Shown here: piece after piece, positions 45,001 to 56,000 of the stretch | Numbering within the stretch: position 1 is the first letter of the stretch | Layout of the letters: every line of letters begins with the position of its first letter | Source of the DNA: CAVXXD01 sp963765625 | GTDB taxonomy: Bacteria > Actinomycetota > Geothermincolia > Geothermincolales > Geothermincolaceae | Length of the DNA stretch: 64,000 nucleotides | Assembly: GCA_963765625.1 (NCBI GenBank) | Contig: CAVXXD010000010.1 | Location: 186,001 to 250,000, forward strand | Reading direction: 5' to 3' | The notes under the pieces: generated by a model | What the model saw: the letters and a program-made list of their open reading frames with translations, nothing else | What the model was told of the DNA's origin: nothing | The model's database searches: none | Made by a program: the position numbers and the translations under genes

Positions 45001-46017
45001 CTATTCGTTGCCGCCGTACTGTTTGCGGTAAAAGTCGCGGAACTCTCCGCTCAGGATGCTCCCCCACCAGTCCTCGTTTTCCCGGTACCAGTCGACGGTG
45101 GCGGCCAGGGCTTCGGGGAAGTCACGCGACGGCTTCCAGCCCAGGGCCTCCACCTTGTCCCGGGTGATGGAGTAGCGCCGGTCGTGGCCGGGCCGGTCCG
45201 GCACGTACTCGATGCTCGACTCGTCCCGCCCCAGCAGTTCCAGCAGGCGGTGAGTAAGCTCAAGATTGGTGACCTCCTGCCCGCCGCCGATGTTGTAGAC
45301 CTCGCCAGGGACGCCGCGGCGCAACACCGTGTCGATGGCCGCGCAGTTGTCCTCGACGTAGAGCCAGTCCCGCACGTTGAGCCCGTCCCCGTAGAGGGGG
45401 ACTTTGCGGCCGCGGATGAGATTGGTGATGAAGAGGGGGATGACCTTCTCGGGATATTGGCGGGGGCCGAAGTTGTTGGAAGAGCGCACGATCAGGGCGG
45501 GGGTACCGTAGGTGTTGACGTAGGAGCGCACCAGCAGGTCGGCCCCGGCCTTGGAAGCGGAGTAGGGGCTTGAAGGGACGATGGGGCTCTCTTCGGTGAA
45601 AGAACCGGACTCGATGCTGCCGTAGACCTCGTCGGTGGATATCTGCAGATAACGCGGGGTGTCGTGGCGGCGCACCGCCTCCAGCAACTGGAAGGTGCCG
45701 TAAATGTCAGTCTGCAGGAAGGCTTCCGGCTCGAGGATGGACCGGTCGACATGGGTCTCGGCCGCGAAGTTGACCACCATTTCCGGCTCCCGGGAGAAGG
45801 CCTCGTCCACCTTGTGGCGGTCGCAGATGTCGCCGTGGATGAACATATAGCGCGGGTCTCCCTCCGAGTCCGCGAGGTTGGCGGGGTTGCCGGCGTAGGT
45901 CAGCTTGTCCAGGTTGATGACTTCGTCCCCGGGATAACGCGAAAGCGTCAAGCGGATAAAGTTGCTGCCGATGAAGCCGCAACCGCCCGTGACCAGTATC
46001 CTCACGTCATCACGCAT
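45001..46017 (-). CDS. rmlB: dTDP-glucose 4,6-dehydratase
   Basis: Converts dTDP-glucose to dTDP-4-keto-6-deoxyglucose, the second step to dTDP-rhamnose and related deoxysugars; cytoplasmic. 338 residues, normal length and intact. Seen: NAD-binding VTGGCGFIGSNFI, FAAETHVDRSI, catalytic Thr-Asp-Glu in STDEVYGS, YSASKAGADLLVRSY (Tyr-x3-Lys), RSSNNFGPRQYPEK, GLNVRDWLYVEDNC and PGHDRRYSI. It leads into the exporter genes, so this sugar may be part of the exported glycan. RmlA lies 4.5 kb upstream at 50544-51614; RmlC and RmlD are not in the window. Confidence 0.96.
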   Translation of the reverse strand: MRDDVRILVTGGCGFIGSNFIRLTLSRYPGDEVINLDKLTYAGNPANLADSEGDPRYMFIHGDICDRHKVDEAFSREPEMVVNFAAETHVDRSILEPEAFLQTDIYGTFQLLEAVRRHDTPRYLQISTDEVYGSIESGSFTEESPIVPSSPYSASKAGADLLVRSYVNTYGTPALIVRSSNNFGPRQYPEKVIPLFITNLIRGRKVPLYGDGLNVRDWLYVEDNCAAIDTVLRRGVPGEVYNIGGGQEVTNLELTHRLLELLGRDESSIEYVPDRPGHDRRYSITRDKVEALGWKPSRDFPEALAATVDWYRENEDWWGSILSGEFRDFYRKQYGGNE

Positions 46018-46110
46018 CCTTTCGTTTTTACATCGTAGACATTTTACACTATTTGGGCGTGACAGTTGTTCATGATGGCGGGGAAGTGCCAGAAAAGTGG
46101 GCGGGAGGGT

Positions 46111-48007
46111 TCAGGACTGAAGCCGGAATTTCTCCGTGGCTTCTTTCATGCTGGCCGCGAGCGAGGCCAGCTGGGTACTGGTGGAGAAGAGCTCCTGCAT
46201 GGCCGCCGTCTGCTCCTGGGCCGCAGCGGCTATCTGGGTGGAAGAAGCGGCGTTATGCTCCGCTATCTCGTCGATCTCCCTGGTAGCCTGCTGTATCTTC
46301 CGGCCCAGCTCCAGGTGGGCCTGCATGTTGCCGGCGATGGCCGACGACAGCTCCTCCGCTCTCCTTACGTATTCGAAGATCTTCCCCAGCGTCCGCCCGG
46401 TGACCTGCACGGCCTCCATGCTCGAGGAGATGTCCTCGTTGCCTTTCTCCGCCATCTCCACGGCCTGGTTAGTGCTCATCTGTATCTCCCTGACCAGCGC
46501 CGAGATGCGGCCGCTGGAACGCGCCGACTCCTCGGCCAGCTTCTTCACTTCCTCGGCTACCACCGAAAAACCGCGGCCATGCTCCTGTGCCCGGGCCGCC
46601 TCGATGGCCGCGTTCAGTGCCAGCAGGTTGGTCTGGTCGGCGATGCCCTTGATGACTTCGACGATGATCCCGATCTCGCCGGATTGCTCTCCCAGTCTGC
46701 GGATGATCTGCGCCGTGTCGGAGATGCCCTTCCCGACCATGGCCATCCTCTCTTCCGCCACCCTAGCGTCGCGCAGGCCGTCCTCGGCAAGGTGGGAGGA
46801 GTCGCGGCTGACCTCGACGCCGGAGTCCGCCTGGAGCGAACTCTGTTCCAGGGCTTCGAATATCTCCCCCGCCAGCTGGTGGATGTCCGCGGCCATGTGC
46901 GCTTCTTCCGCCGCGTTCTCTGCCAGCTGCTCGATGACGTGCGAGAATTGCTCGATGGAGGCCTGGGTCTGCTCGGTGATGGTCGAGACCCCGGACGCAC
47001 CCTGGCTGGTCTCCTCCGCGGTCTTGAAGGCATGCAGGCTGATATCGTGCAGGCTGGCGACCATGGCGGCGAAGGAATTGCTCGACCCGGCCCGTCTCGT
47101 CGGACGAAGAGACGTCCAGTCTCACCGTGAGGTCCCCGCCAGCCACCCGGTCGGAGGCCTTCTTGAGCTTGCCGAGCGGCCCGGTTATGCTATCCGCCGT
47201 CAGCTTGGTCAGGGCATACATCAGCGGGATCATGAAAGAAATGGTCAGAAGAAAGATCCAGGTCAGTGAAGCCACATAACCGCCCAGGCCCGGCATCTCG
47301 AACACCTGGACGTAGTATTGCGCGTCTCCGGCCGGGGCGAGGACGGCGCCCGTTTCCACCTCTTTGTCCGTCAGGCTTTCCTTTCCTTCCTCGACCAGGC
47401 CGGACGCCAGTTCCGCGACCGTCTCCTCCTCCAGCCCCTCCCCGGGCTGCAGCACTTCGATGATCCGTCCTTCGCCGTCCACCAGCAGCAACGCGTCGCT
47501 GCCGGGTACCAGGACCCCCACCATGAAGCTCACGTCCTCAGCCGAGGCCGGACTTTCCCCGGCACCCCCGGCGACCTGCGACAGCGCGGCCAGGCTCTCG
47601 CCCTTACACTGCAGCATCTCGTCTTCGGACTGGAAGAAGGAACTGCTCGCCCCGATGGCCCACCCCAGGGTGGCCAGGACGAAGGCGAGCATCAGGGGCA
47701 GGAGGATGATCCTGGCCCGCAGGCTGGCCCCGCGCTGATATCCCGGCCGGTTGAAAGCCTTGTAGGCTATGCGCCTGGCGACGTCCAGCCCCACGTAGAG
47801 AAGGAAGAAGACCGCATAGGCGATGGCCAGGGCCATGCTAAGCCCCAGCACCAGGAAGATCAGGCAGAGCCCGGGGTTGAGGCCTCCCCAGAAACGGAAG
47901 AGGATGTCGACGCAGGCGACCGCCAGGAGTATGGCGGGAAAGACGATAATGGCCACGGTGCGAGGGTAGTCATCGACCACGACCAGCAGCCTGGCTGTCG
48001 TCTTCAC
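46111..48007 (-). CDS. Methyl-accepting chemotaxis protein, one frameshift
   Basis: About 632 residues. The N-terminus has two hydrophobic segments (TVAIIVFPAILLAVACVDIL and a second at about residues 45-70), a third near residue 100, a small outer sensing domain (to about 240), and a fourth span (TWIFLLTISFMIPLMYALTK). HAMP follows (SDRVAGGDLTVRLDV). A slip near 47090 then moves to SNSFAAMVASLHDIS and the long coiled-coil signalling domain with the hairpin tip IIVEVIKGIADQTNLLALNA and EHGRGFSVVAEEVKKLAEES. No cheA/cheW is in the window. The ATG at 48007 overlaps the upstream small membrane gene. Confidence 0.9.
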
Positions 48008-48285
48008 CGGTCCCCGTGCCGGGTTTCGTGCTCTTCCCGGTCAAGGGCGACCTTCAGGACCCGTTTGAGCCGGCTGGTGACGGGCCAGAACACCAGCAGG
48101 GCCGGCGGCAGCACGACGATGTTGGTGAGAAGCGAAGAATACACCAGTATCTCGATCATCTCCGCGTCGAAGCGGAGAATGAAGATACCGATGAAGAAAT
48201 TGAGGAAATAGAGGATGAGCACGCAGGCGGAGACGGTGACCAGGTATAACCTGCGTATGAAACCGTCCAGATCAAATACCTTCAT
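48004..48285 (-). CDS. Small two-helix membrane protein coupled to the chemoreceptor
   Basis: 93 residues; not recognised. Two hydrophobic segments (VSACVLILYFLNFFIGIFIL; SLLTNIVVLPPALLVFW) then a basic and polar tail (SRLKRVLKVALDREEHETR). It ends in a 4-base overlap with the chemoreceptor start, so the products are made together. Its layout resembles the first 70 residues of that receptor, hinting that it is a split or duplicated membrane module. I prefer the ATG at 48285; the upstream frame is open for 11 more codons without a better site. Confidence 0.68.
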   Translation of the reverse strand: MKVFDLDGFIRRLYLVTVSACVLILYFLNFFIGIFILRFDAEMIEILVYSSLLTNIVVLPPALLVFWPVTSRLKRVLKVALDREEHETRHGDR

Positions 48286-48481
48286 CGTCGCCCCCGGATC
48301 TGACCGCCCCGTTCCCACCTACCATCTATCGACCGTGAATTGATTGTAAGCGCGAAGGGCAAGCAGGACAACGGGTAATCGTTGTGAGGGTCGCCTGGAA
48401 CGCATCTCTTCCGCCTCCTTGTATCCCTTCCTCGTCAGCCTTAGAGTTATTATCGAGCAATGAGTCGATTATCTTTACCGG

Positions 48482-50446
48482 TTACGTCGCGGGACCCCCA
48501 TCAGCCGCGGGCAGGATAAAGCGGAAAACGGAGCCGCCACCCGGACGGTCCTCGTGGAATATATACCCCCCGTGCCCCTCCACGATCTCGCGAGCGATGA
48601 ACAACCCCATCCCCAGGCCCGGTATGGAGTGGTGTTTGGGTTCGTCCACCTGGTAGAAGCGCTGGAAGATGCACTCCCGTACGTCCACATCCACGCCGCG
48701 GCCGCGGTCCAGGACGGAGACTTCGAGGCCCTTGCCCGTTTTTTCCAGCTCCACTTCCACCGGCGAGTCGGCCGGGGAATAATTGATGGCGTTCTCCAGC
48801 AGGATCACCATCAGCTGGAGGAACCTATCGTGGTCCAGGACCCAGTTCCCGGGCTCGCCGGAGACCCTTATGCGGGTTTCGCCGCCCGCGCCGCGCATCC
48901 GCAACTCCTGCGCCGCCTCTTTAGCCAGGATTACCGGATCCCCCTCCTTGAGCTCAAAGAAAAACCGTCCCTGGTCGATACGGGAGACCTCCAGCAGCTC
49001 CTGCACCAGGCGGACCAGCCGGCCCGTGGCGTGCTTGATGCCGGAGTAGATCTCATCCAGCAGCACCGGGTCCGGAGCATCGAGAAAGTCCTGGATGGTC
49101 CCCACGTAACCCTGCACCAGGTTGATGGGGTGGCGCAGTTCGTGGGCGGCGACGGACAGAAAGCCTTTGAGCTGCTCATTGGATTCCCGTAAGGCTTCCT
49201 CGACTGATACCTTGTTGCTGATGTCCCAGCTCACCGCCAGGCCTCCGATAAGCTCGCCGTTCTCGTCCGACAGGGGCGTACCGTGTGAATCGAACCAGAC
49301 GTAGTGGCCATCCTTGTGCTTTAGCCGGTGGCGGGTGGAGTCCGGCATCTTCTCGGAAAGCCCTCTCGCCAGGCCTCGTGCCGTCTCCTCCAGGTCATCC
49401 GGATGCACGATGCTGAGGATGTTCCCGCCCATGAGCTCCTCCGTCTCGTAACCCAGGACGGCTTTATAGGATGGGCTGACATAGACCCGGTTGCCTTCAG
49501 GGTCGCACATGCAGATGAGGTCCTGGGTGTTGTCGGCCAGCATGCGGTATAGACGCTCACTCTCTTTGAGCTTCTCTTCCGCGTCCGCCTGTTCTCTGAC
49601 GTCCCGGCTCACAATCAGCCACCCCACGGCCTCTCCGTTTTCATCGTGAAGAATGTTGGCCTTGGTGTCTACCCATATCAGCTGGCCGTCCCTGTGGAGG
49701 ATCTGCTGGCGCACGGTGTCCGTGAACCCGTCCTTGACCCTTTCCACGAACTCTTTCTCTTTCTCCTCTTTCAGCTCGGGCGGGACCTGGCTGAATATGC
49801 TGACACCCAGCAGCTCTTCCGGCTCGTACCCTACGACCACCTTGTACGACGGGCTGACGTAGCGACGGATGAAATTGATGTCGCACATGCAGATGAGATC
49901 CTGGGTGTTGTCGGCCAGCATGCGATACAGCCGCTCCCTCTCCTTCAGTCTCTCCTCCGCGGCCACGCGCTCGGTGATGTCGACCAGGGCCACCAGCACC
50001 CGGTGGTAACCCACGCCCGGAAAGAGGTTCCACTTTACCGAGATGTGCAGCCTCTCCCCCCGCAGGTTCAGGTTGACGGTCTCCCCTTCGAACACTGTCG
50101 AGCCCTCGGCGATGGCCGCCAGCTGGTCGAGAAAGAAGGCGTGCGCCTCGCCGGGGACGGTCCTCCCCAGGTTGTCGTAGAGTTCCTGTTTGCTCCCGGC
50201 CCCGTACAGTTCCAGGGTCCGGGTGTTGACGTCGACCACCTTGACCAGCCTGGCACACTTTATGAAGGCATCCGGGTTATTCTCGAGGTATGCGTGGATG
50301 TCGGCGACGCCCTCGTCGCGCAGCTGGTCAAGGTATTCCTTGACGCCGGAATAGTCCTGCTCCCACAGGGAGATGGGAGATTCCTCGAACAGCTCCCTGT
50401 ATCTCTGCTCGCCTGTAAATTCCTCCAAGCCCATCATCCTCTTCAT
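48482..50446 (-). CDS. Soluble PAS-PAS-PAS histidine kinase
   Basis: 654 residues, no membrane span, so a cytoplasmic sensor. PAS 1 (about 15-165) contains DYSGVKEYLDQLRDEGVAD and VVDVNTRTLELYGAG. PAS 2 and 3 each open with RLYRMLADNTQDLICMCD and contain YVSPSYK. HisKA has the phospho-accepting His in AAHELRHPINL; the ATPase domain has LLENAINYS (N box), DRGRGVD (G1) and GLGMGLFIA (G2). No response regulator is adjacent, so it is an orphan kinase here. A -10 box is at 50490-50495. Close relative of the larger kinase at 53026-56100. Confidence 0.92.
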   Translation of the reverse strand: MKRMMGLEEFTGEQRYRELFEESPISLWEQDYSGVKEYLDQLRDEGVADIHAYLENNPDAFIKCARLVKVVDVNTRTLELYGAGSKQELYDNLGRTVPGEAHAFFLDQLAAIAEGSTVFEGETVNLNLRGERLHISVKWNLFPGVGYHRVLVALVDITERVAAEERLKERERLYRMLADNTQDLICMCDINFIRRYVSPSYKVVVGYEPEELLGVSIFSQVPPELKEEKEKEFVERVKDGFTDTVRQQILHRDGQLIWVDTKANILHDENGEAVGWLIVSRDVREQADAEEKLKESERLYRMLADNTQDLICMCDPEGNRVYVSPSYKAVLGYETEELMGGNILSIVHPDDLEETARGLARGLSEKMPDSTRHRLKHKDGHYVWFDSHGTPLSDENGELIGGLAVSWDISNKVSVEEALRESNEQLKGFLSVAAHELRHPINLVQGYVGTIQDFLDAPDPVLLDEIYSGIKHATGRLVRLVQELLEVSRIDQGRFFFELKEGDPVILAKEAAQELRMRGAGGETRIRVSGEPGNWVLDHDRFLQLMVILLENAINYSPADSPVEVELEKTGKGLEVSVLDRGRGVDVDVRECIFQRFYQVDEPKHHSIPGLGMGLFIAREIVEGHGGYIFHEDRPGGGSVFRFILPAADGGPAT

Positions 50447-50489
50447 TCAGCCGTATAGCGATAACGTCGCCGTGCCGCCAACCAGCTAT

Positions 50490-50495
50490 ATTATA
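50490..50495 (-). promoter_or_regulatory. -10 box upstream of the PAS histidine kinase
   Basis: TATAAT on the minus strand, about 44 bases before the ATG at 50446, inside an A/T-rich stretch. TGGTGG lies 17 bases upstream, the same weak -35 as before the operon at 22307. Confidence 0.5.
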
Positions 50496-50543
50496 TATTT
50501 TACAGATTTCACCCACCACGTGCAGAACGAGGCGGGGGATCGG

Positions 50544-51614
50544 TCAGATCAGGCCGATGCGGGAGTTGTCCCCCAGCATCAGGCGCAGGGCTTCCGGCCG
50601 CAGGGGCGAGCGGGTTATCTCGACGTCCTTGCCGATGAGGCTGTCCTCGATGCGCCGGCCGACGTCGGTGATGCGGCTCTTCTCCATCACTATGGAGTGT
50701 TCGATCTCGGAGTTCTCCAGCAGCACGTCGTAGTAGATGGAGGTGAAGGGCCCCACGAAGGAGTTGACGATGCGGGCCCTCTTGCCGATAATGGCCGGTC
50801 CCCGGATCACGCTGTTGATGACCTCCGCCCCTTCTTCTATCTCCACCCGCCCGAACAACTGGGAAGAAGAATCGACATGGCCTTCGCAGCGCGGCTCGAT
50901 GCCCTCCAGCACCATGCGGTTGGCCTCCAGGAGGTCCTCCAGCTTGCCGGTATCCTTCCACCAACCGTCGATGATGTGCGACTCCACCCGGTCGCCGCGG
51001 GAGATGAGGTACTGGATAGCGTCGGTGATCTCCAGCTCGCCCCGCCAGGATGGCTGGATGGCGCGGGCCGCGTCCATGATCACCGGACGGAACATGTATA
51101 CCCCCACCAGGGCCAGGTCGCTCGGCGGGTCCTTGGGCTTTTCGATCAGTTCCACTACCCGGTCGCCCTCCAGGCGGGCCACCCCGAAACGCTCGGGCTC
51201 CAGTACGTGGGCCAGGAGGATGAGGGTGTCCGCCTTGGAGCTGAGAAAGCGTTCCACCAGGGGGACGATTCCTTCCTTGATGAGGTTATCGCCCAGATAC
51301 ATAATGAAGGGGGATCCGTCCAGGAACGGCTCGGCCGTCAGCACCGCGTGGGCCAGTCCCAGGGGCGCATCCTGGCGGATGTAGGTGATGCGGACACCCC
51401 AGGTCGAGCCGTCTCCGCAAGCGGCGCGGATCTCCTCCTCGGTGTCGCCGACGATTATGCCGATGTCGTTGATGCCGGCCCGTTTCAGTTCTTCGATGCC
51501 GTAGAAGAGTATGGGCTTGTTGGCTACCGGCACCAGTTGCTTGGCGCTGGTGTGGGTGATGGGGCGCAGGCGGGTGCCCGCTCCGCCGCTCAGAATAAGT
51601 CCTTTTAATTCCAT
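50544..51614 (-). CDS. rmlA: Glucose-1-phosphate thymidylyltransferase, long form
   Basis: Makes dTDP-glucose from glucose-1-phosphate and dTTP, the substrate of RmlB. 356 residues, intact. Seen: ILSGGAGTRLRPITHTSAKQ (nucleotide loop), VPVANKPILFYGIEEL, YIRQDAPLGLAHAVL, MYLGDNLI, LIEKPKDPPSDLALVGVYMF, ITDAIQYLISRG and a C-terminal left-handed beta helix (AEVINSVIRGPAIIGKRARI). The longer form with the beta helix is common in Actinomycetota, Archaea and cyanobacteria and often makes dTDP sugars for secondary or surface glycans. It sits between two sensory genes. Confidence 0.93.
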   Translation of the reverse strand: MELKGLILSGGAGTRLRPITHTSAKQLVPVANKPILFYGIEELKRAGINDIGIIVGDTEEEIRAACGDGSTWGVRITYIRQDAPLGLAHAVLTAEPFLDGSPFIMYLGDNLIKEGIVPLVERFLSSKADTLILLAHVLEPERFGVARLEGDRVVELIEKPKDPPSDLALVGVYMFRPVIMDAARAIQPSWRGELEITDAIQYLISRGDRVESHIIDGWWKDTGKLEDLLEANRMVLEGIEPRCEGHVDSSSQLFGRVEIEEGAEVINSVIRGPAIIGKRARIVNSFVGPFTSIYYDVLLENSEIEHSIVMEKSRITDVGRRIEDSLIGKDVEITRSPLRPEALRLMLGDNSRIGLI

Positions 51615-51632
51615 GCCGTAGATTTTACCACA

Positions 51633-52961
51633 TCAGCCCAGGTCCGACTCGAGCTTGCGGCGCAGTTGCTCCAGGTTGCTTAAAAGCTCGTCCTCTCGCC
51701 GGCGGCGTTCGGTAACGTCCAAGCCGGTGAGGCTGGCCTCCGCCACGTGGCCCTTTTCGTCGTGGACGGCACGGGCGGTCCACTCGATCCACCTGGCCCC
51801 CCCCGCCGCGCAGACGCACTCCAGTTCCACTCTGGGCTTTTCTTCCGGTGAGCGGATGATCTCCAGCAGCAGTTTTTCAAGGCTGTGGCGGTTTTCCGCG
51901 CTGTCCATGATCACAGTGCCCAGTGCCGGCCCCTTTTTCGAACGGTCATCCGTTCCGTTGCTGAAAAGACGGGCGCACTCGTTGAGGTAGACGATGTTTC
52001 CTTCCAGGTCCAGCCGCATCAACAGGAAGTCGGACTCCTCCTGCTCCCGCCGCCTCTTCTCTATTCCGAGCCAGCGCAGTTCCTCCCGCTTGCGTCGGGT
52101 TATGTCCCTCACCATCACCACCATCAGCTCCCGCCCGTCGATCTCGTATACACAACCGCTGTATTCACCCCAGGCTTCGCGCCCTTTCAGGTCGGAAGCC
52201 TTGATCTCGCGGATGGAGACATTCCGGAGCCGCAGGACTTCCTCGATGTAGGGCCCGATCTCCGTCGTCTGGAGAGGGCGCAGCTGCTGCAGCTCCTTGC
52301 CCAGTATCTCTTCATAGGCCATTCCCGACATGAGCGTGGCCTGATGGTTGCAATCGATTATCTTTCTCGATTCGACATCCACGACCATGATGGTCTCGCC
52401 GGCGTTCTCCATGATCATGTGGTAGTATTCCTCGGACTTGCGTACCGCCTCCCAGGCCTCTTCCACCTCGCGCAGGTGGTTCGCGAGGTCCCGGTTGGCC
52501 TTCTCCAGCTGGGCGGTGCGCTCGACCACCCGCTCCTCCAGCTTGCGGTTGAGCACTATCAGTTCTTCTTCCACCTTTTTCCTGGCGTCGACGTTGCGGC
52601 TGACCACTATGCCCCCGACGATGTCGCCGCCTTCGTCCTCGATGGTGTTGCCGGTGGTCTCCAGCCAGATATAGTGGCCGTCGGCATGCAGGTGGCGGGT
52701 CTCGAGAATGCCGTGCATGGGGCCCTTTACCCCCCGGCTCAACACGTTCATCACCATGGGCATGTCGTCCGGGTGGATCAGGTCGAATACGGGTTTTCCC
52801 ACCAGTTCGGAGGGCTCGTATCCCAACACCGGCTTGACCGACTGGCTGACGTACTGCCTGATCCCCCGGGCATCGATCTGCACGATCATGTCCTGCATGT
52901 TCTCGGTTACCAGGCGCAGCGCCACTTCGTGTTCGAGCTGCCCCTCCCCTAATTCATCCAA
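51633..52961 (-). CDS. PAS-domain sensor protein without kinase domain
   Basis: 442 residues, soluble. PAS 1 (about 15-130): RQYVSQSVKPVLGYEPSELV, FDLIHPDDMP. A coiled coil follows (ELIVLNRKLEERVVERTAQL), then PAS 2 (SEEYYHMIMENAGETIMVVD), then PAS 3 (LLMRLDLEGNIVYLNECARL), ending in a second short coiled coil. There is no HisKA, ATPase, GGDEF or DNA-binding part, so it likely signals by binding another protein, perhaps the kinase encoded upstream (64 bases away). PAS 1 and the coiled coil look intact; no slip is needed. Confidence 0.86.
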   Translation of the reverse strand: MDELGEGQLEHEVALRLVTENMQDMIVQIDARGIRQYVSQSVKPVLGYEPSELVGKPVFDLIHPDDMPMVMNVLSRGVKGPMHGILETRHLHADGHYIWLETTGNTIEDEGGDIVGGIVVSRNVDARKKVEEELIVLNRKLEERVVERTAQLEKANRDLANHLREVEEAWEAVRKSEEYYHMIMENAGETIMVVDVESRKIIDCNHQATLMSGMAYEEILGKELQQLRPLQTTEIGPYIEEVLRLRNVSIREIKASDLKGREAWGEYSGCVYEIDGRELMVVMVRDITRRKREELRWLGIEKRRREQEESDFLLMRLDLEGNIVYLNECARLFSNGTDDRSKKGPALGTVIMDSAENRHSLEKLLLEIIRSPEEKPRVELECVCAAGGARWIEWTARAVHDEKGHVAEASLTGLDVTERRRREDELLSNLEQLRRKLESDLG

Positions 52962-53025
52962 GCCATTTCTCCATCTCTCATCGACCCCGGTTCGGGTAAT
53001 TTCCGCGACAGGTACGGATTATACT

Positions 53026-56000
53026 CTAGGGTATGGTCAAGCGGAAGATGGAGCCACCGCCCTCACGGCTCTCGTGGCCGATGCTCCCGCCGTGCCCTTC
53101 GACGATCTCCCGCGCGATGTAGAGGCCCAGCCCGAGGCCGGGCACGCTGTGGTGGCCGGAGTCCTCGACCTGGAAGAAGCGCTGGAATATCTTTTCCCGG
53201 TGCTCTTCGGAGACGCCGCAGCCATGGTCGCCGATGGCCAGGCTGAGGCCGTCCGCCCCATTTGACATGTCCACTTCTATGGGCGAACCCGGGGGGGAAT
53301 ACTTGGCCGCATTGTCGAGCAGGATCACCAGCAACTGGTGGAACTTCTCGGGATCGAGGGGCCAGGTCTTGGCCACCCCTTCCGTGTTCAGCACGACGGG
53401 GTTGGCCATGCCGCGCTTCCGCATCTCCTCCACCACTTTATTAAGTGAGAAAGAAGGGTTCACCGCGGCCCGTTCGATGACGAAACGCTCCCGTTCGATG
53501 CGGGAGACTTCTAATAACTCCTCCACCAGGCCGGTCAGGCGACGGGACGCGGCGGTGATGCTCTTATAGACCTCGTCCAGGGTCTGCTGGTCCATATCGT
53601 ACCGGAAGTCCGCCAGGGTGTTGGCGTAACCCTGCACCAGGCAGATGGGGTGGCGCAACTCGTGGGCGGCTACGGCCAGGAAATCCTTCAGTTCCTCGTT
53701 GTGCTTGCGCAGCATCTCCTCGGCCCTGACCTGCTCGGTGACGTCGCGGCTGACGCTGAGGGCTCCCGCGAAGCCTGCCTCTCGCCGTCGTATAAGGGAG
53801 TACCCTGGGACTCCAGCCAGACGTAGCTGCCGTCCTTGCGGCGATTGCGTACGCGCATGATGCCCGATGTGCCGGCTTCCATGTTCTGCCGGAAGACCCT
53901 TCCGGCTTCCGCTGATCGTCCGGGTGAACCAGGGTCAAGAGAGGCTGCCCGATGAGTTCCTCCGGTTCGTACCCCAGTACCGCTCTGACGGAAGGGCTGA
54001 CATATGTGTTGATGCCTTGGGAGTCACACATGCAGATGACGTCCTGGGTGTTGTCCGCCAGCATGCGGTAGAGGTGCTCGCTCTCTTTGAGTTTCTCCTC
54101 CGCCTCTACCTGGTCGGTGACGTCCCAGCTGACCTCGAGGCCCCCGATCATCTCGCCCTTTCTCGTCATGGAGCGGGGTGCCATGCGTCTCGATCCAGAT
54201 GTACGTGCCGTCCTTACGGTGCAGGCGGTGTCGGGACGATCCCGGACTGCCATCTTGGCCTATACCCCGGGCGAGCTCTTCCCTTACCTCTCGAGGCTCG
54301 TCAGGGTGCACCAGGGCGAGCAGGTCGTCTCCCAGCAGCTCCTCCGACTCGTAGCCCAGGACAGCCTCGTAGGAAGGGCTGACGTAGATCCGTTTTACGA
54401 GCCAGTGTGCAATGCGGTAGGAGATCCTGGGTGTTGTCGGCCAGCATGCGGTAGAGACGCTCGCTCTCGCGCAGTTTATCTTCCGCCTCCACCTGGCTGC
54501 TGACGTCCCGGCTGGTTATCAGCCATCCCGACCATCTCTCCCTCTTCGTCTCGGATGACGGAGCTGTGAGGTATCGATCCAGATGAACTGGCCGTCCTTG
54601 TGGCGGGCGTGCGGCGCACCGTTCTGCCGGATTCCAGCCATTCGCTCATCCGTCAGGAACTCCTCTTTCACCGGCCTTGGCTCCTCTCGGGCGGACTGGC
54701 TGAAGAACGTGACTCCCAGCAGCTCCTCGGGCTCGTATCCCAGCACGGCCCGGTAGGACGGGCTGACGTAGATGCGGATCGCATTCAGGTCGCACATGCA
54801 GATGAGCTCCTGGGAGTTGTCGGCCAGCATGCGGTAGAGCCGTCTCGACTCTCCTTCCGTTTCTCCTCTGCCTCCGCCTCGCGGGAAACGTCCCTGCTCA
54901 CGATGAGAACACCGATCACCTCTCCGTCTTCATCGCGGAGCACGTTTGCCCGGCTGTCAATCCAGACATCGTGGCCTTCACGGTGACGGAGCTGCTGGTG
55001 CTTCGTATCGGTGAATCCGTTTTTGATTCTTTCCATGAACTCGATCTTCTCGGTTTCCCTGTCCTCGGGAGGCACCTGGCTAAGGATGTCTTTGCCCAGC
55101 AACTCCTCGGGCTCATAGCCCAGTACCGTTTTATAGGACGGACTGACGTAGCGGCGGATGAGGTCGGTGTCGCCAAGCAGATGAGCTCCTGGGAGTTGTC
55201 GGCCAGCATGCGGTAGAGCCTCTCGCTCTCCTTGAGCTTCTCTTCGGTGCGTTTGCGTTCGGTGATGTCCTTGAAGACGTGCACGACCCTGGAAACGCCG
55301 CCGTCACGCCCCAGGATGGGGTCCACCGAGATATGCGCCCAGATGCCGTGGTTCTCCAGATAGAGTTCAGCTTCAGCGTGTTCGTTCGTATCTCTCATCG
55401 CGGCCAGGGGGCACCCCTCTACCGGCTCCTCGGAGCCGTGCATCAGCTCGTAACAGTGACGGCCGGTGAGCTCGATCTCGGGTATCTGCAGGAACCGCGC
55501 GGCCGCGGCGTTGGCACGGACCACCCGGAAGTCGCGGTCGAGGATGAACACCAGATCCTGGCTGGCGTCGAAGGTGTCCCGCCACTCCGCCGCCGCCGCT
55601 TTCAGCTGGTCCTCCATGGCCACCCGCCCGGTGACGTCGGCGGCCGAGATCAGCACACGGGAATAAGGGGCGGGGGTGCCCGTCATCACCGTCCATTTCA
55701 CCAGAACTTTGAGCTTCTCGCCCTTGAAGGTACGGATGACCGTCTCCCCCTGCTTATCCTCCCGCTGGTCCGCCATGGCCAGGAGTTCCTTCATCATCAG
55801 GGGATAGGATTCCTCGCACAGCAGCTCGCCCAGCCTCTCGCCGAACTCCTGCTTGTCCGCGGCCCCGCTCAACCGCAGGGCGCAGACGTTGACGTCCAGT
55901 ACCCTTACCAGGGAGAAGCACGCGATGAGGTCTTCCGGGTCCATGGCGAAGTGGTCGATGAGATCGGTTACCCCGGCGTCGCGCAGGCGGTCCAGGTACT

